A stretch of 64,000 nucleotides of DNA from assembly GCA_037974665.1 (NCBI GenBank), contig CM075765.1, positions 8,663,501 to 8,727,500 of the forward strand, read 5' to 3'. Shown in pieces: positions 35,249 through 46,608 of the stretch. This DNA is from Ehretia macrophylla (taxonomy: Eukaryota; Streptophyta; Magnoliopsida; Boraginales; Ehretiaceae). How positions within the stretch are numbered: position 1 is the stretch's first letter; the number at the start of each line of letters is the position of its first letter. The notes below the pieces were generated by a model. That model searched no databases, had not been told where the DNA came from, and saw only the letters and a list, made by a program, of their open reading frames with translations. A program made the translations under genes and the position numbers.

Positions 35249-37686
35249 TGTGATATCCCGAACCTGGCATGTATTTAATAGTATTTAAAGTTCATTTAAA
35301 TTGTATTTTATTGACCTTTCACCTTCTTTGACCAAATTAGTTGACTTTTCATCTACATTGACCAACTAGGACAAGGTGGGAATTTTTGAAATGTTTAATA
35401 AAGGGCAAACTTGGGATTAGAAATAAAAAAAATGCAATCTTAAGTTAGTCAAATTTTGGGTCAACTTTGGAATTAAATCTGAACCAATTGGGGAAGAGTT
35501 AGGTAGCAAATTATACATGGTTGGAAAGCTCTATGAGTTTAGTTTCTAAGGCTTCAAACCGTTCATGAATTGGAGTTTTATAGAAGACGTTATGGCCGTT
35601 TTCGTAAGGTCGCGCATAGCTATTTTGGTTTAGCGGGTTGACCGAAGCTTTGACCTTAGACTTCTTGTCATCTTTTCCTAAATAAGCAAAATACAAACAA
35701 AAACAAAGAAAAGAAAGGCTTGAAGTTGCGAGGAAAAGAAAGAGAAAAAGAAAGAAAAAAATTTCAAAACAAATCAACAAATCTTCACTTAAGCTTGCTT
35801 AGGATCATTTCCAGGCCATTCAACGTTGTCTTTCTAGTGTCTAGTAGTGGCTAAGGTGAGGGTTTCATGCTATTTCTTGCATTTTAATTAAGTTGAATAT
35901 TTTGATAAAATTCTTAGATTTGTTCTATAACGTGTTTAAATGCCTATTGTTGCTTGGATTAGGTTCTAAAATGATCGTAGAGCATTTTTTGATAGCTATT
36001 TAGAGATTTTTACGGCTAGAAATAGAAAATAAAATTTGGGAAGATGATGAATAGTAAAACATGAATAGTAAACCCTTGATTTTGTGAATTTCTGTTTGAA
36101 TTGCGATTTCTTGATTTGGATAGGTGTCATTAGTGATAGAAAGATAAAATGTGCAATAAAAACGGACCGGCCTTTGTTAAAATTGAAAATTAGACAAAGA
36201 AACGTAAAGGGGCCGTTTGACCAAGTGTTGACCGTGCTCGAATTGAGTTGGGGAATTTGCTATTGAGGGCATGGAAGCACTTTTGGCGATGTTGTGGGGT
36301 TGATTGGGTGACCGGTTAGCATAGCTGTAGTTCAAACGCAGTAGGTGGACATTCGGGCTTCGGTTGGGAAAGTGAAGTTTCGTGACATAGAAATGTGCCT
36401 TGTAGTGCCTAAGTGAATGTAGTGAAATCGGTTTCTTAATCCCATAGCTCGTTTGCTCGTAATTGCCTTTGGAAGTTAGAGATTGAATAATGATATTTGT
36501 CGTTTTCGTGTTTGAACTGCTATTACTTGTTTAATTGATGTTATTGTTGATATTAATGATAATCATGCTTGAAAAGTTAATTGAATGCTAATATTGATTG
36601 TAAATGCTTGATATCTCGTTTATCGCCACTAATCTGCACTTTCGTGCTATTGCTCGTTTTTTACTTGTATCTAGTATTGTATTGCATAAGTGTCAGGCGT
36701 GTGAGTGATGGGCCTCTTTGGGCAGTCTCGGGCTGCCAGGGTTGGTTGCTCTAGCTCCGTGTCATATTCTCATTCTCGCTAGGGGTGCCGCCCTGGGAGA
36801 TTTGGGTCGTAGATATGTCGAGGTACATCCGGAGTACACCCAATGGATGTTATAAGGTGGTTGCGCGCTTATTGTCATCGTTGTCAACATCAAGCTCGAG
36901 ATTGATGTATCGCTTGTGGATTCGAATCGCTTGGTACATTGCTCGTATGAGTGAACCGTGACCTTCAAAGTGTGGTATAGCTTTGAATGGTTGTGTTAAT
37001 GCTTTCTTTAATTGTGAATTGTATTGTCGTTTATATTGAATGCTTTCTTATTGATTATATTGCTTGACTGTACCTATATACATTAAACGATCTTCTTTCT
37101 CTCCACCTCGATATCTGTTTCGCCCTCAGTGAGTATACGTGTTGAGTATACTCACTTCTCGCCACCACATTTCAGGAAATACCATGTTAGCTGGAAAGTT
37201 CGTGGTTATGTGATAGATCGTGCTTGAAGAGTTGCCTTGCGTGCTATGTGGCTTGAGTTGTCCAAGATGCAAAGATGTATGTTTCATATGTTGTATGTAT
37301 TTAATGTTAAAAGGAATGTAATTTAAGTTTTACTAGGTTATTGAAGTGATATGATAAGCTAGTTTATGTATTCAGCTAGTATAGTTTAACTTCAATGCAT
37401 GTTTGTATTGTTTAAAGAAAGAGTTAGAATAGTCTGGGTACTTAGAAATGTATATATACTTGTTGTGTTTAATTGTTGAGAACCGAGGCTCGGATGGCCT
37501 TGAGAAATTGTGAATGGTTGGACACGGTACTGGTCCACTTATATGCTGTCACAGGTTTTTGCATTTTGCCTAGAAACAGGGGAGACTCCGTCCGTTTTCC
37601 CTAAATTTTATGCCCGGGTTTGGAATTGGGTTGTGATTAGATTGATTGATAGAACTTCCGGTCTCGAGAGGAATCGGGGTGTTACA
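35249..37686 (+). repeat. Element D 3' LTR
   Basis: 2438 bp, about 98% identical to the 5' LTR. About 15 bases longer because the GAGTATAC hairpin segment is duplicated at 37131-37153. Confidence 0.95.
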
Positions 37687-37947
37687 AAGGAAGCCGAAGT
37701 ATTTGGTAACTTTCACAATTGGTTTAGAGAAAAAGGATAATATTGATGCAACTGTTAAAAAAGTTATACAAGTAGACAATTTTTTTCTCTTTGCAAACGT
37801 ATAATATGGTATCCCTTTATGTTAATGATAATTTTTATATGATTTATACGTTTTTGAGAATTTTCAAATTTTGCTTTTCCACTATGATGGTCGGCCAAGT
37901 GAGTGGGAGCAGTTTAAGTGGTCAAAGCGTCCAATTCATGTTAGTGT
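37687..37947. other. Unassigned DNA between element D and solo LTR F
   Basis: Holds the right copies of the D duplication (37687-37691) and the left F duplication AGTGT (37943-37947). It is presumed interior of the CACTA-type element. No transposase motif was recognised. Confidence 0.4.
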
Positions 37948-38860
37948 TGTCACGCCCCGACCCAACCCGAAAGAGACTAAGTCGAAGCGTAACGGGAAAC
38001 TGAACAGAGTCTCCCCTAAAACTCGAACATTACAGTTCTTCACCTGCATAGAAAATATCACAAAACCAATCCAACCAGTACAACTACAATCTCCAACAAC
38101 CAATAGCCAACCATTCAATCCGTCAACACAATTTCCCAACCTCAAACCACAACTATACCACAAGATACTTAAATAAAGTAACATAAACTAACTAACCTTC
38201 ATTAGCTTCTAAGTAGTCCTTCAGTTTCCAAACCTAGTTCCCGACATATAATCAAAACCAAAAACAAAATTGATTACATGTAATACGTGTATATGAGTAT
38301 AACTTAGTCATCAAAATAGATTTCTAAGTATATACAGACTATGACTAAGTCAAACTCATATACAGGTAAACTACAAGTCCAAACACAATATATACAGTAC
38401 ATTGTTCACAGTATCTGGTTCATATGCATCTTATCATGATTTACTCCAGTCAAACAGTCCACGATCAAAGTAAAGATAAATTGACTTCATCACATACATG
38501 CATAGTCTCATCAACTTGTCGATCATATTCTTGCTCATTTTCACCTGAAATGGGGACATAAAATGGGGTGAGTTTACAACAAATTAAGCTCAGCGAGGAG
38601 AGCAACTGGGAAGGGTTTTCGAAATCATTTTCTCTTTTAAAACCTATTTGAAAACATGTAAATGTCATGCATATAATAACAACAGGTAGTAACCGTCATG
38701 AAAATAATAACAAATCATCAGACCTACTCTCCGAGGGACTAGGCGCCCAAGCAAGAGTGGTAATTCATATAGTAAAAGGATACAATTACTCAAACCTTTG
38801 TTGGAGATAGCCAGTCTCGCATAATCTATCAATAACTCTTCCCCACAGACCAAACAAGAG

Positions 38861-39000
38861 GGTGTACTCCAGATGTACCCCAAATCTTATGACCCGCTTG
38901 TCCAAGGAACTGATGCCCAAGTGAGAGAGGGAATGTGGACCATGGTGGTCGAGCGAGACCGGCAAGCTCGATACCACCCAGGCATCCCGACACTACCATG
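38861..39000 (-). promoter_or_regulatory. Conserved LTR hairpin module, F copy
   Basis: On the minus strand stem 1 starts CATGGTA (39000 downward) and closes with ACCATG (ending 38941). Stem 2 is GGGGTAC, loop ATCTGGA, GTACACC (38881-38861). Same spacing and order as in B. Confidence 0.5.
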
Positions 39001-39102
39001 CCAAGGAATGGTTGCAACCTTCTGAAATCTTAGTAGTTTAAACAGTGAATCACGTTCCAAATATTATACCACATGTCACGACAAGTATCGTATCAACGTA
39101 TA

Positions 39103-41575
39103 TGTGACGCCCGGGATTTCATCAAATATTTTGAAATAACTGTTGCATAAACTACTTGTGCATTTTATATGCATTTCTTGTCTTCTTTAATTGTGTTACT
39201 ATTAGGCATTATTCACAAGGAAACTTACTGTCTTAAATGTTCGATCTAATATTTTTCCTAAGTCATATGACACATAATAGGAATCGGGAACTTGTCATTT
39301 TGGACTTTCGAGCTCGGGAGCAAGCATTTGGAAAATATTTTCCGCTTCTTTTGAATAGTGTTATGTATGTAACAACACTAATTTCAACTAGTAAGCGATT
39401 AAATGAGTTTTAGCTTAGTTTGACTAGGATTTAATAGCCAATGAATTTAATTAACATAGCATACTTATACATATATACTATATACATTACATATAAGTAA
39501 CTACTCAACAAAACAAAAGCTAAAATACCATCTAAGTCCCCCCCCCCCCCCTCCCCAAAACCGTGACCCTATAGGAGAAAAATGGAGAGCAATTCTTCTT
39601 CAATCTTGCAAGTTGGCTTCTAGGCTTGATCTTGAGGCGTCTTTGGAGCTTATACGTCATCTTCTACGCGTCTTCATCTTCTATATTGTGAGAGAGTTGC
39701 ATAATTCTTGAATTTAAAGTTGTTACATATATGTTGCATTTCTTGTATTGATTGAATATAGCTATATTTCTTGTTATGGATGCTTATTATATGATCATTA
39801 GAGCCTATAGAACTATCATTTGTTGCTAGATAATATCTTCTATGGCTAGAAGCTTGAATCACCCGAAAAAGAGAATGAATAGTGCTTGAACCTAGGGTTT
39901 TGATAAAACTTACTAATTGGAACGTATTGAGGCTTCCTTTAGGTGCTTTAGACTCTAGTGAAGCTAGTTGGGAGGCCACGTGAAGTTGAATCACTCAAAA
40001 CTAAGCTAAATTGCAAAATTATTTAACTTTAAAAAGGGATTTTTTTCAAGTTAAGCAATCCGGGCATTTTTGGGCTTTGGATTAGGTATCCTTGAGGCAT
40101 GAAAGCACTTTTGGTACTTTCGTTGCATGAAATTGGGGTTCGAATAGGGTAGTTATAGTTAAAACCCGCTCGGGGCCCTCCCGAGCTTTTGATTCTAAAA
40201 CGGGTTTTCATGATCTTGATAGGTGTCTTTTGGCTTTATTAGGAAGGTTGTATGATTATGATGTGGTTTTATAACTTTGAAATGCACATAGGAGAAGAAA
40301 AGCTTGGCTAAAGAAATGGGAAAAGTAGTATTTGGCTATTTTGATGCGTCTAGTACTTGTAGATGTGTTATCATGTACTTATATGATTATCTAAAGTGTG
40401 ATTGAGCTATTTGAGTAGATTGCGGGAACATTTATGTTGTTTGCCTCTTTTGAGACTATAAAGCTATCTTGTGTATAAGTTGGCTTATATTGTGTTTAAA
40501 TGAGAGGGCGGCCTACTTTATCGACCCTCTTACGTGCTATTGTTGTTCTTGAATCTTGTGATTTGGTTTCTGGGTTGCGCAATCTTTTCGGACATGGTAG
40601 CGTTGAGAAATACGGGTGGCGTCGGGCTTGTAGTGCTCCCTCGACTACCATGGTACCTATTCCCTTTCTCGCTGAGTTTACTCCACTACCCCAGAGGCGT
40701 AGTTCAACTGCTCGGCATATGGACCTACCTCAAGAGAAAGGGTCGAAGGATCGGGGTATATCCAGAGTACCTCAACTTCGAGGAATAAAGGTTTGCCGGC
40801 ACTTGCGAGAAGTTCATGGCTCGTGGTACGAGATTGAAGACTTGAAGTGGAACCCTATCCTTTTAAAATGTGGTTATTTACTTGACTATTTGATCTTGTT
40901 ACTTTATGTTATATTTATGGCTTTCTGTGATTGCATATCATATTGCACTCCCCGGTATGCTGCATCACCTCTCTCGCTGGACAACATTGTTGCTCACTCC
41001 TCATTTAACATGTTTCAGGAGAAGTTGAGGTGAATCCCCAGCTAGTAGTAGTAGAGAAAGAAGAAGAAGTGCAAGTAGATCAGATTCCTTAATTGCTGTG
41101 TGATAAGGTTGATCATATGTAAAGTTGAGTGGAGTTGTTGTTAGTTGTTATGTTTTGAGACCTTGAGGTCTTGTATATATACTTGGGAGTTGTAATATTG
41201 TATGTTGGGTAAAGTTAGATGGCATGTAATAATGGATTCTAGATTATTTCTCTTAATGCATGCTTGTGTGTTAATGACTTGGTAGTAGAACTTGGTTATA
41301 GTTGTACCCAACTACTTAAAGTTAAAGTTAGCATTGCCTTGTATGCTTGTGTGCTATAAGTAGGTTTTTTGTTGCTCCAAGGCTCGGATGGCCTTGAGAT
41401 CTGGGCTTGACTATGAATATCTTGAAGGATAGGTTGTATGTGTTGTTGTTTGTGAATCAAAGATTATATGTGGCTATTTGCAGGTAACTATTTAGTCCAC
41501 GATACAGAGAAGACTATGTCCGAGTGGCGGGTCCGAACTTGACCTATAGCGTGGGGTTGGGTTCGGGGCGTTACA
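39103..41575 (+). repeat. Element E 5' LTR
   Basis: 2473 bp, TGTGACGCCC...GCGTTACA. Contains a C run at 39538-39551 absent from the 3' copy, and the hairpin module at 40593-40773. Confidence 0.96.
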
Positions 41576-41581
41576 TTTAGG

Positions 41582-41593
41582 TGGTATCAGAGC
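41582..41593 (+). other. Element E primer binding site (tRNA-Met)
   Basis: Perfect TGGTATCAGAGC, 6 bases after the LTR end, the same spacing as in B. Confidence 0.95.
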
Positions 41594-41895
41594 TACTTGA
41601 ATACATGAAGCCAGGTTAATTTCCTCGGCATGTGGGTAGAGGTCTATATGTGAAAGTTGAACTACGTGACTATGTGATTGTTTACTTGCCTAAATGCTTG
41701 GGTAAAAGACATGCTAGTGTGTAAGAGGAAGTTCAAAAGCTTGATATGACATGAATATGAAAAGTTTAGTGTTTAATGCTTGTTAAGTGTTTCACATGTT
41801 GTCTTTTGTGTATAAGATGTTTTGAAATATGTACATGTTATCTTTGTATTATCTATTTGCCTTTTATGATATTATATTCTTCTAGCAACATCGAG

Positions 41896-44800
41896 ATGAA
41901 GAGAAGGGGAAGACCGAGAAGGAAACCGGAGGAGTCTCCTAGACAAGATATACCTGGGCAAGGTGTAGGGGCAGGGGCAGCAGGGAATGTACCTTAGGGG
42001 CAGGAACCGACTACTGCACAGATTATGGCTACAATGGCCATAGCCCTAAATATTATTGCTCCGTTTGTGACCCAGCAGGGTCAAGTAAGGGTTGGCAGAG
42101 GTAATCAGGCTGCTAGAGCAGAGGGTAACGGTACTACTGGGTGTAATTTGTATGATAGATTCTTGCACCACGGGGCGTACAGTTTCTATGGTAAGCCAGA
42201 TGACATGAAAGCTGAGATGTGGTTGAGCAAGTTTGAGAAAGTCACTGCGATACTCGAGTACAATAATGAGAGAAAGATTACTTATGTTGCATTCTTATTG
42301 AAGGATAACGCCAAGGAATGGTAGCGTACTGTTAGAGAGAAATGGGATACTGAGAAGGTACAGCGTTTATGGGCTGACTTTGTTCGAGAGTTCATGGACA
42401 AGTATGTGTCTGTGGTAGCTCGTGAGAGACATCAAGAGGAATTCATAGCTTTGAGGCAGGGAAACATGACTGTGGATCAGTATGAGGCTACTTTCACTAG
42501 ACTTTCTCGATACGTGCCAGCTTTAGTACAGTCGGAGGACATGAAGATTCAGAGGTTTATCACAGGGTTGAGGAGTGATATTATGCTTAATCTGTCTTCG
42601 CAGGATTATCCGAGTTATGCTGCAGTAGTCAGGGCCGCCTTGAGGTACGAGAAACGTAAGGCAGATGTGTTGGCCCAGCCTAGTCAGCCAAGTAAACAGC
42701 AGTATAAGTCTCAGAGTCAAGGTTATTAGAGACAGTATCAGTAGTCTGTTTAGACTCAACAGCCGAGACAGACCCAGAGCTACCCAGGACTAGTTCAGGC
42801 ACAGTCTCAGCCGAGACCAACTCAAAGCCAACCACAGGGACAGTCACAGACCCGACCAGTGACTGCTAGATCTCAACAGGGTAATTCTGCTACATCTACT
42901 TATAGGACTCCTATAGGAGGTACTGCTACCAAGAAAAACCTATAGTGCAATCATTGCAATTGTAAGGGCCACACGGAGGCAGAGTGTCGGAGGAAATTGG
43001 ACCGATGCGTGGGTTGTGGCAGTGATCAGCATAGAGCTAGAGATTGTCCCAGGTTTAAATAGGGACAGGGGCAGACTTCTGGCCAGGGCGCTCAAACTAG
43101 AGCTTCAAAAGCAGCTACCATTCCACGAGGCTAGGCACAGGTATTTGCACTTGATCAGGAGGAGCTTCCAAACACGACAGTGGTAGTGGAAGGTACTTTT
43201 CTTATTAATAGTCAGCCGGTAGTAGTTTTGATTGACACCGGGGCTACACATTCATTTATCACTCCTGCATGTGCACAATCTATTGCTTTAAAAGTTGATA
43301 AACTGCTGTATGTGATTGAAGTAGGTAATCCTATGGGTACCAAATTTGTTACGGAGTCTGTGTGTAAGGATTGTAGTATTTGCATTGAGGGCCACATGTA
43401 TCCTATTGACTTGATTATTATGCCATTTCGAGACTTTGAGGTTATCTTGGGGATGGACTAGTTGGGGTAGTATTATGCATGTTTGGATTGTAGGAGGAAA
43501 ATTGTAACTTTAGAAGTACCTGATCAACCTGTTACAAAGATTACTGGGAGTCGAAAATCTACTGAGACTCGTATCATATCTTCTATTAAAGCTACTAAAA
43601 TGTTGAGTAAATGTTGTGATGCATACTTAGCTTATTTAATTAATCAGCTTGGGGATAAATTGAAACTGAATGAAGTGCCTGTTGTAAAAGATTTTCCGGG
43701 GGTATTTCCTAAGGAGTTGCTGGGGTTACCACCTGATCGGGAAATAGAGTTTGTGATTGACTTGTTGCTAGGGTCTAATCCTATTTCTAGAACCCCTTAT
43801 AGAATGGCTCCCCCTGAGTTGTAGGAGTTGAAAATTCAGTTACAGGATTTACTTGAGAAAGGTTTCATTTAGCCTAGCTCATCACCTTGGGGTGCTCCTG
43901 TGTTATTTGTGAAGAAGAATGATGGTACTTTACGATTGTGTATTGACTATCGAGGTCTTAATCAGGTGACGGTGAAAAATAAATATATTTTTCCTTTGAT
44001 TGAGGAATTGTTTGATCAGCTGCAGGGTGCTGTTGTATTCTCTAAATTTGATTTGAGATAGGGCTACTATCAATTGAGAATCCGGAAAAAGGATGTGCCC
44101 AAGACTACTTTCAGAACCAGGTACGGCCACTATGAGTTTGTTGTATTACTATTTGGGTTGACAAATGCTCCAGCCGCCTTTATGGATTTGATGCAGAGAG
44201 TGTTTAGACCATACCTGGATCAGTTTGTTGTAATTTTCGTTGATGATATATTAGTGTACTCTAAATCTGAGGCAGAGCATGAAGAATACTTGAGAATTGT
44301 GCTACGAACACTGCAAGAACATAGATTGTTTGCCAAATTTAACAAGTGTGAATTCTGGTTGAGACATGTAGCCTTTTTAGGCCATATTATTTCACATGAG
44401 GGAATATTTGTAGATCCTGCGAAAATTGAGGTGGTTATGTCCTGGAAGAGACCCGAGACTGTCACAGAGGTTCGTAGTTTCTTGGGATTGGCCGGTTATT
44501 ATAGGCGGTTTGTTAAAGACTTTTCAAAAATTGTGGGGCCATTAACTTCTTTAACTCAGAAGAAAACTGTGTTTAACTGGGATGCTAAATGCGAAGCCAG
44601 TTTCCAGGAATTGAAGAAGAGACTTACCACTGCTCCTATTCTTGCATTGCCTGAGGGGACTGATAATTTGGTGATTTACAGCGATGCTTCGAAAGAAGGT
44701 TTGGGCTGCGTTCTTATGCAAAATGGAAAGGTGATAGCTTATGCCTCTAAGAAATTGAAACATATGAAATTAATTACCCTGCTCATGATCTTGAGCTTGT

Positions 44801-46590
44801 TCCTGTTGTCTTTGCTTTGAAGAAATGGCGTCATTATTTATGGGGTAATAAATTTGAGATATTTACTTATCGTACGAGTCTAAAATATCTATTTTCTCAA
44901 AAGGATTTGAATATGAGGCAAAGGCGTTGGTTGGAATTGTTGAATGATTATAATTGCACCATTAGCTATTTGCCAAGAAAAGCTAACACTGTTACAGATG
45001 CTTTGAGCTAAAAAGCTTCCGTGGCTAGTTTGATAATAAAGGACTGAGAAACTGTGGAAGAATTGTGTTTATGGAAACCGAAGGCTTCTAGAACAGGTAT
45101 CCAATTTGCTAGCTTACAAATCCAATCTCTATTGCTATCCAGAATCAGAGAAGCCCAACAATCAGATCCTCAGTTGTTGAAGATGCTAAAGAAGTCCAAA
45201 GGGGGAGAGTCCGACTTTAAATTGCATGATGATGGACTTCAGGTACAAGAATAGAATCTACATTCCTAGTAGTTCAACTGTAAAAGATAAGATACTTGCT
45301 AAGGCTCATAGCACTAAATACACGATTCATCCTGGTAGCACTAAGATGTACAAGGACTTAAAGCAAAGTTTCTGGTGGAACAACATGAAAAGGGAGATAG
45401 CTGAGTATGTGGCTAAATGTTTGACTTGTCAAAAGGTTAAAGCGGAGTATCAGAGACCGACAAGATTGTTGCAACCATTAGAGATTCTGGTATGGAAATG
45501 GGACCAGGTGACTATGGATCTTGTATCTGATTTGCCGAGATCAACGCGAGGTAATGATTCTGTATGGGTTGTAGTTGATAGATTGACAAAGACTTCCCAT
45601 TTTATTGCTGCAAAGAAAATAGATTCCCTTGATAAATTAGTCGACCTTTATGTTGAAAACATTGTGAGATTGCATGGAGTTCCATCTCAGATAGTGTCGG
45701 ACAGGGATCCCAGGTTTACATCACAGTTCTGGTAGAAACTACAAAAGGCTTTGGGGACTAATCTGAGTTTTAGTACTGCATATCACCCATAGACGGATGG
45801 TCAGTCAGAAAGGACTATCAGGATTCTAGAAGACATGTTGCGAGCTTGCATTCTGGATTTCGGTAAAAGTTGGGAGAAATATTTACCTCTTGCAGAGTTT
45901 GCCTATAATAACAGTTACCAAGCTACCATTGGTATGACACCTTACGAGGTACTTTACGGGCGAAAATGTAGGTCTCCGTTGTATTGGGACGAGGTAGGTG
46001 AAATGAAAACTGTTGATCCGGATATTCTACCTGAGATGATTAAGATAGTTGATAATGTGAAACTTATAAAGAAGAGGATGCTTACAGCACAGAGTCGACA
46101 GAAGAATTATACGGATAGGCGCCGACGACACTTAATATTTTCAGTGAGTTATTGTGTGTTCTTGATAGTCTCACCACGGAAGGGATTGATTCGGCATGGA
46201 AAGGAAGGTAAACTCAGTCCTAGATACGTGGGGCCATTTGAAATCATTGAGAATGTTGGAGATTTGGCTTATAGACTAGCGTTACCTCCGAGTTTGGATA
46301 AGATTCATGATGTACTCCACATGTCATTGTTCAGGAAGTATAATCCTGATCCTTCGCATATAATTGAGTCAGAATCGTTGGAGATTGATAAGTCTTTGGC
46401 ATATGTTGAGAAACCTCTTCGAGTGGTTGACAAAAAGATTCAGGAACTTCGAACCAAGAATATCCCTATGGTAAAAGTTCTTTGGGATCATCATGGGGTT
46501 AAAGATGCCACTTGGGAGCGAGAAGATCAGATTAGAAAAAAATACCCGGAACTGTTTGCCGAATCATGTAAGAATTGCGAGGACGCAATT
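41896..46590 (+). pseudogene. Element E gag-pol (decayed)
   Basis: Homologous along its length to the B polyprotein, starting at ATG 41896 (Met-Lys-Arg-Arg). Gag, two CCHC knuckles (about 42950-43045), protease D-T-G (about 43234), RT with FVDD (about 44236), RNase H YSDAS (about 44677), integrase and a chromodomain-like end can all be followed. In-frame stops: TAG at 41995, 42322, 42727, 42742, 42751, 42943, 43060, 43132, 43459, 43468, 43822, 43870, 44059, 45733 and 45790, TAA 45009, TGA 45047. Frameshifts lie near 44760 and 45237. Most stops replace glutamine codons of B. The last frame has no stop before the LTR and runs on to 46656. Confidence 0.94.
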
Positions 46591-46608
46591 AGTTTAAGGG
46601 GGAGAGGG
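46573..46608 (+). other. Element E pre-PPT hairpin and polypurine tract
   Basis: AATTGCG, AGGA, CGCAATT at 46573-46590, then AAGGGGGAGAGGG up to the 3' LTR. Identical to B. Confidence 0.85.

Larger units (their letters stand above)
30947..37686 (+). mobile_element. Element D: gag-pol-less LTR retrotransposon
   Basis: Complete element with TSD AAGGA (30942-30946 and 37687-37691). LTRs are 2423 and 2438 bp and differ at about 2% by eye. It has a perfect primer site, an interior of about 1.88 kb without gag, RT or integrase, the AGGA hairpin, and a purine-rich tract. The shared ends with B and E suggest dependence on such elements for enzymes. Confidence 0.95.

Noticed and set aside
33881..35278. 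Hydrophobic open frames (111, 165, 127 codons) in element D
   Set aside because: They run through a T/G-rich degenerate repeat; T-rich codons give leucine, phenylalanine and isoleucine. No start context, family match or equivalent frame in element C.
37687..37740. A short phrase (FHNWFREK) resembling CACTA transposase wording
   Set aside because: Too short, followed at once by stops, and the next residues do not fit the family. Not enough to call a transposase.
39538..39551. Run of 14 C in the E 5' LTR as a possible G-quadruplex signal
   Set aside because: Absent in the 3' LTR, so it is a local slippage expansion in one copy.
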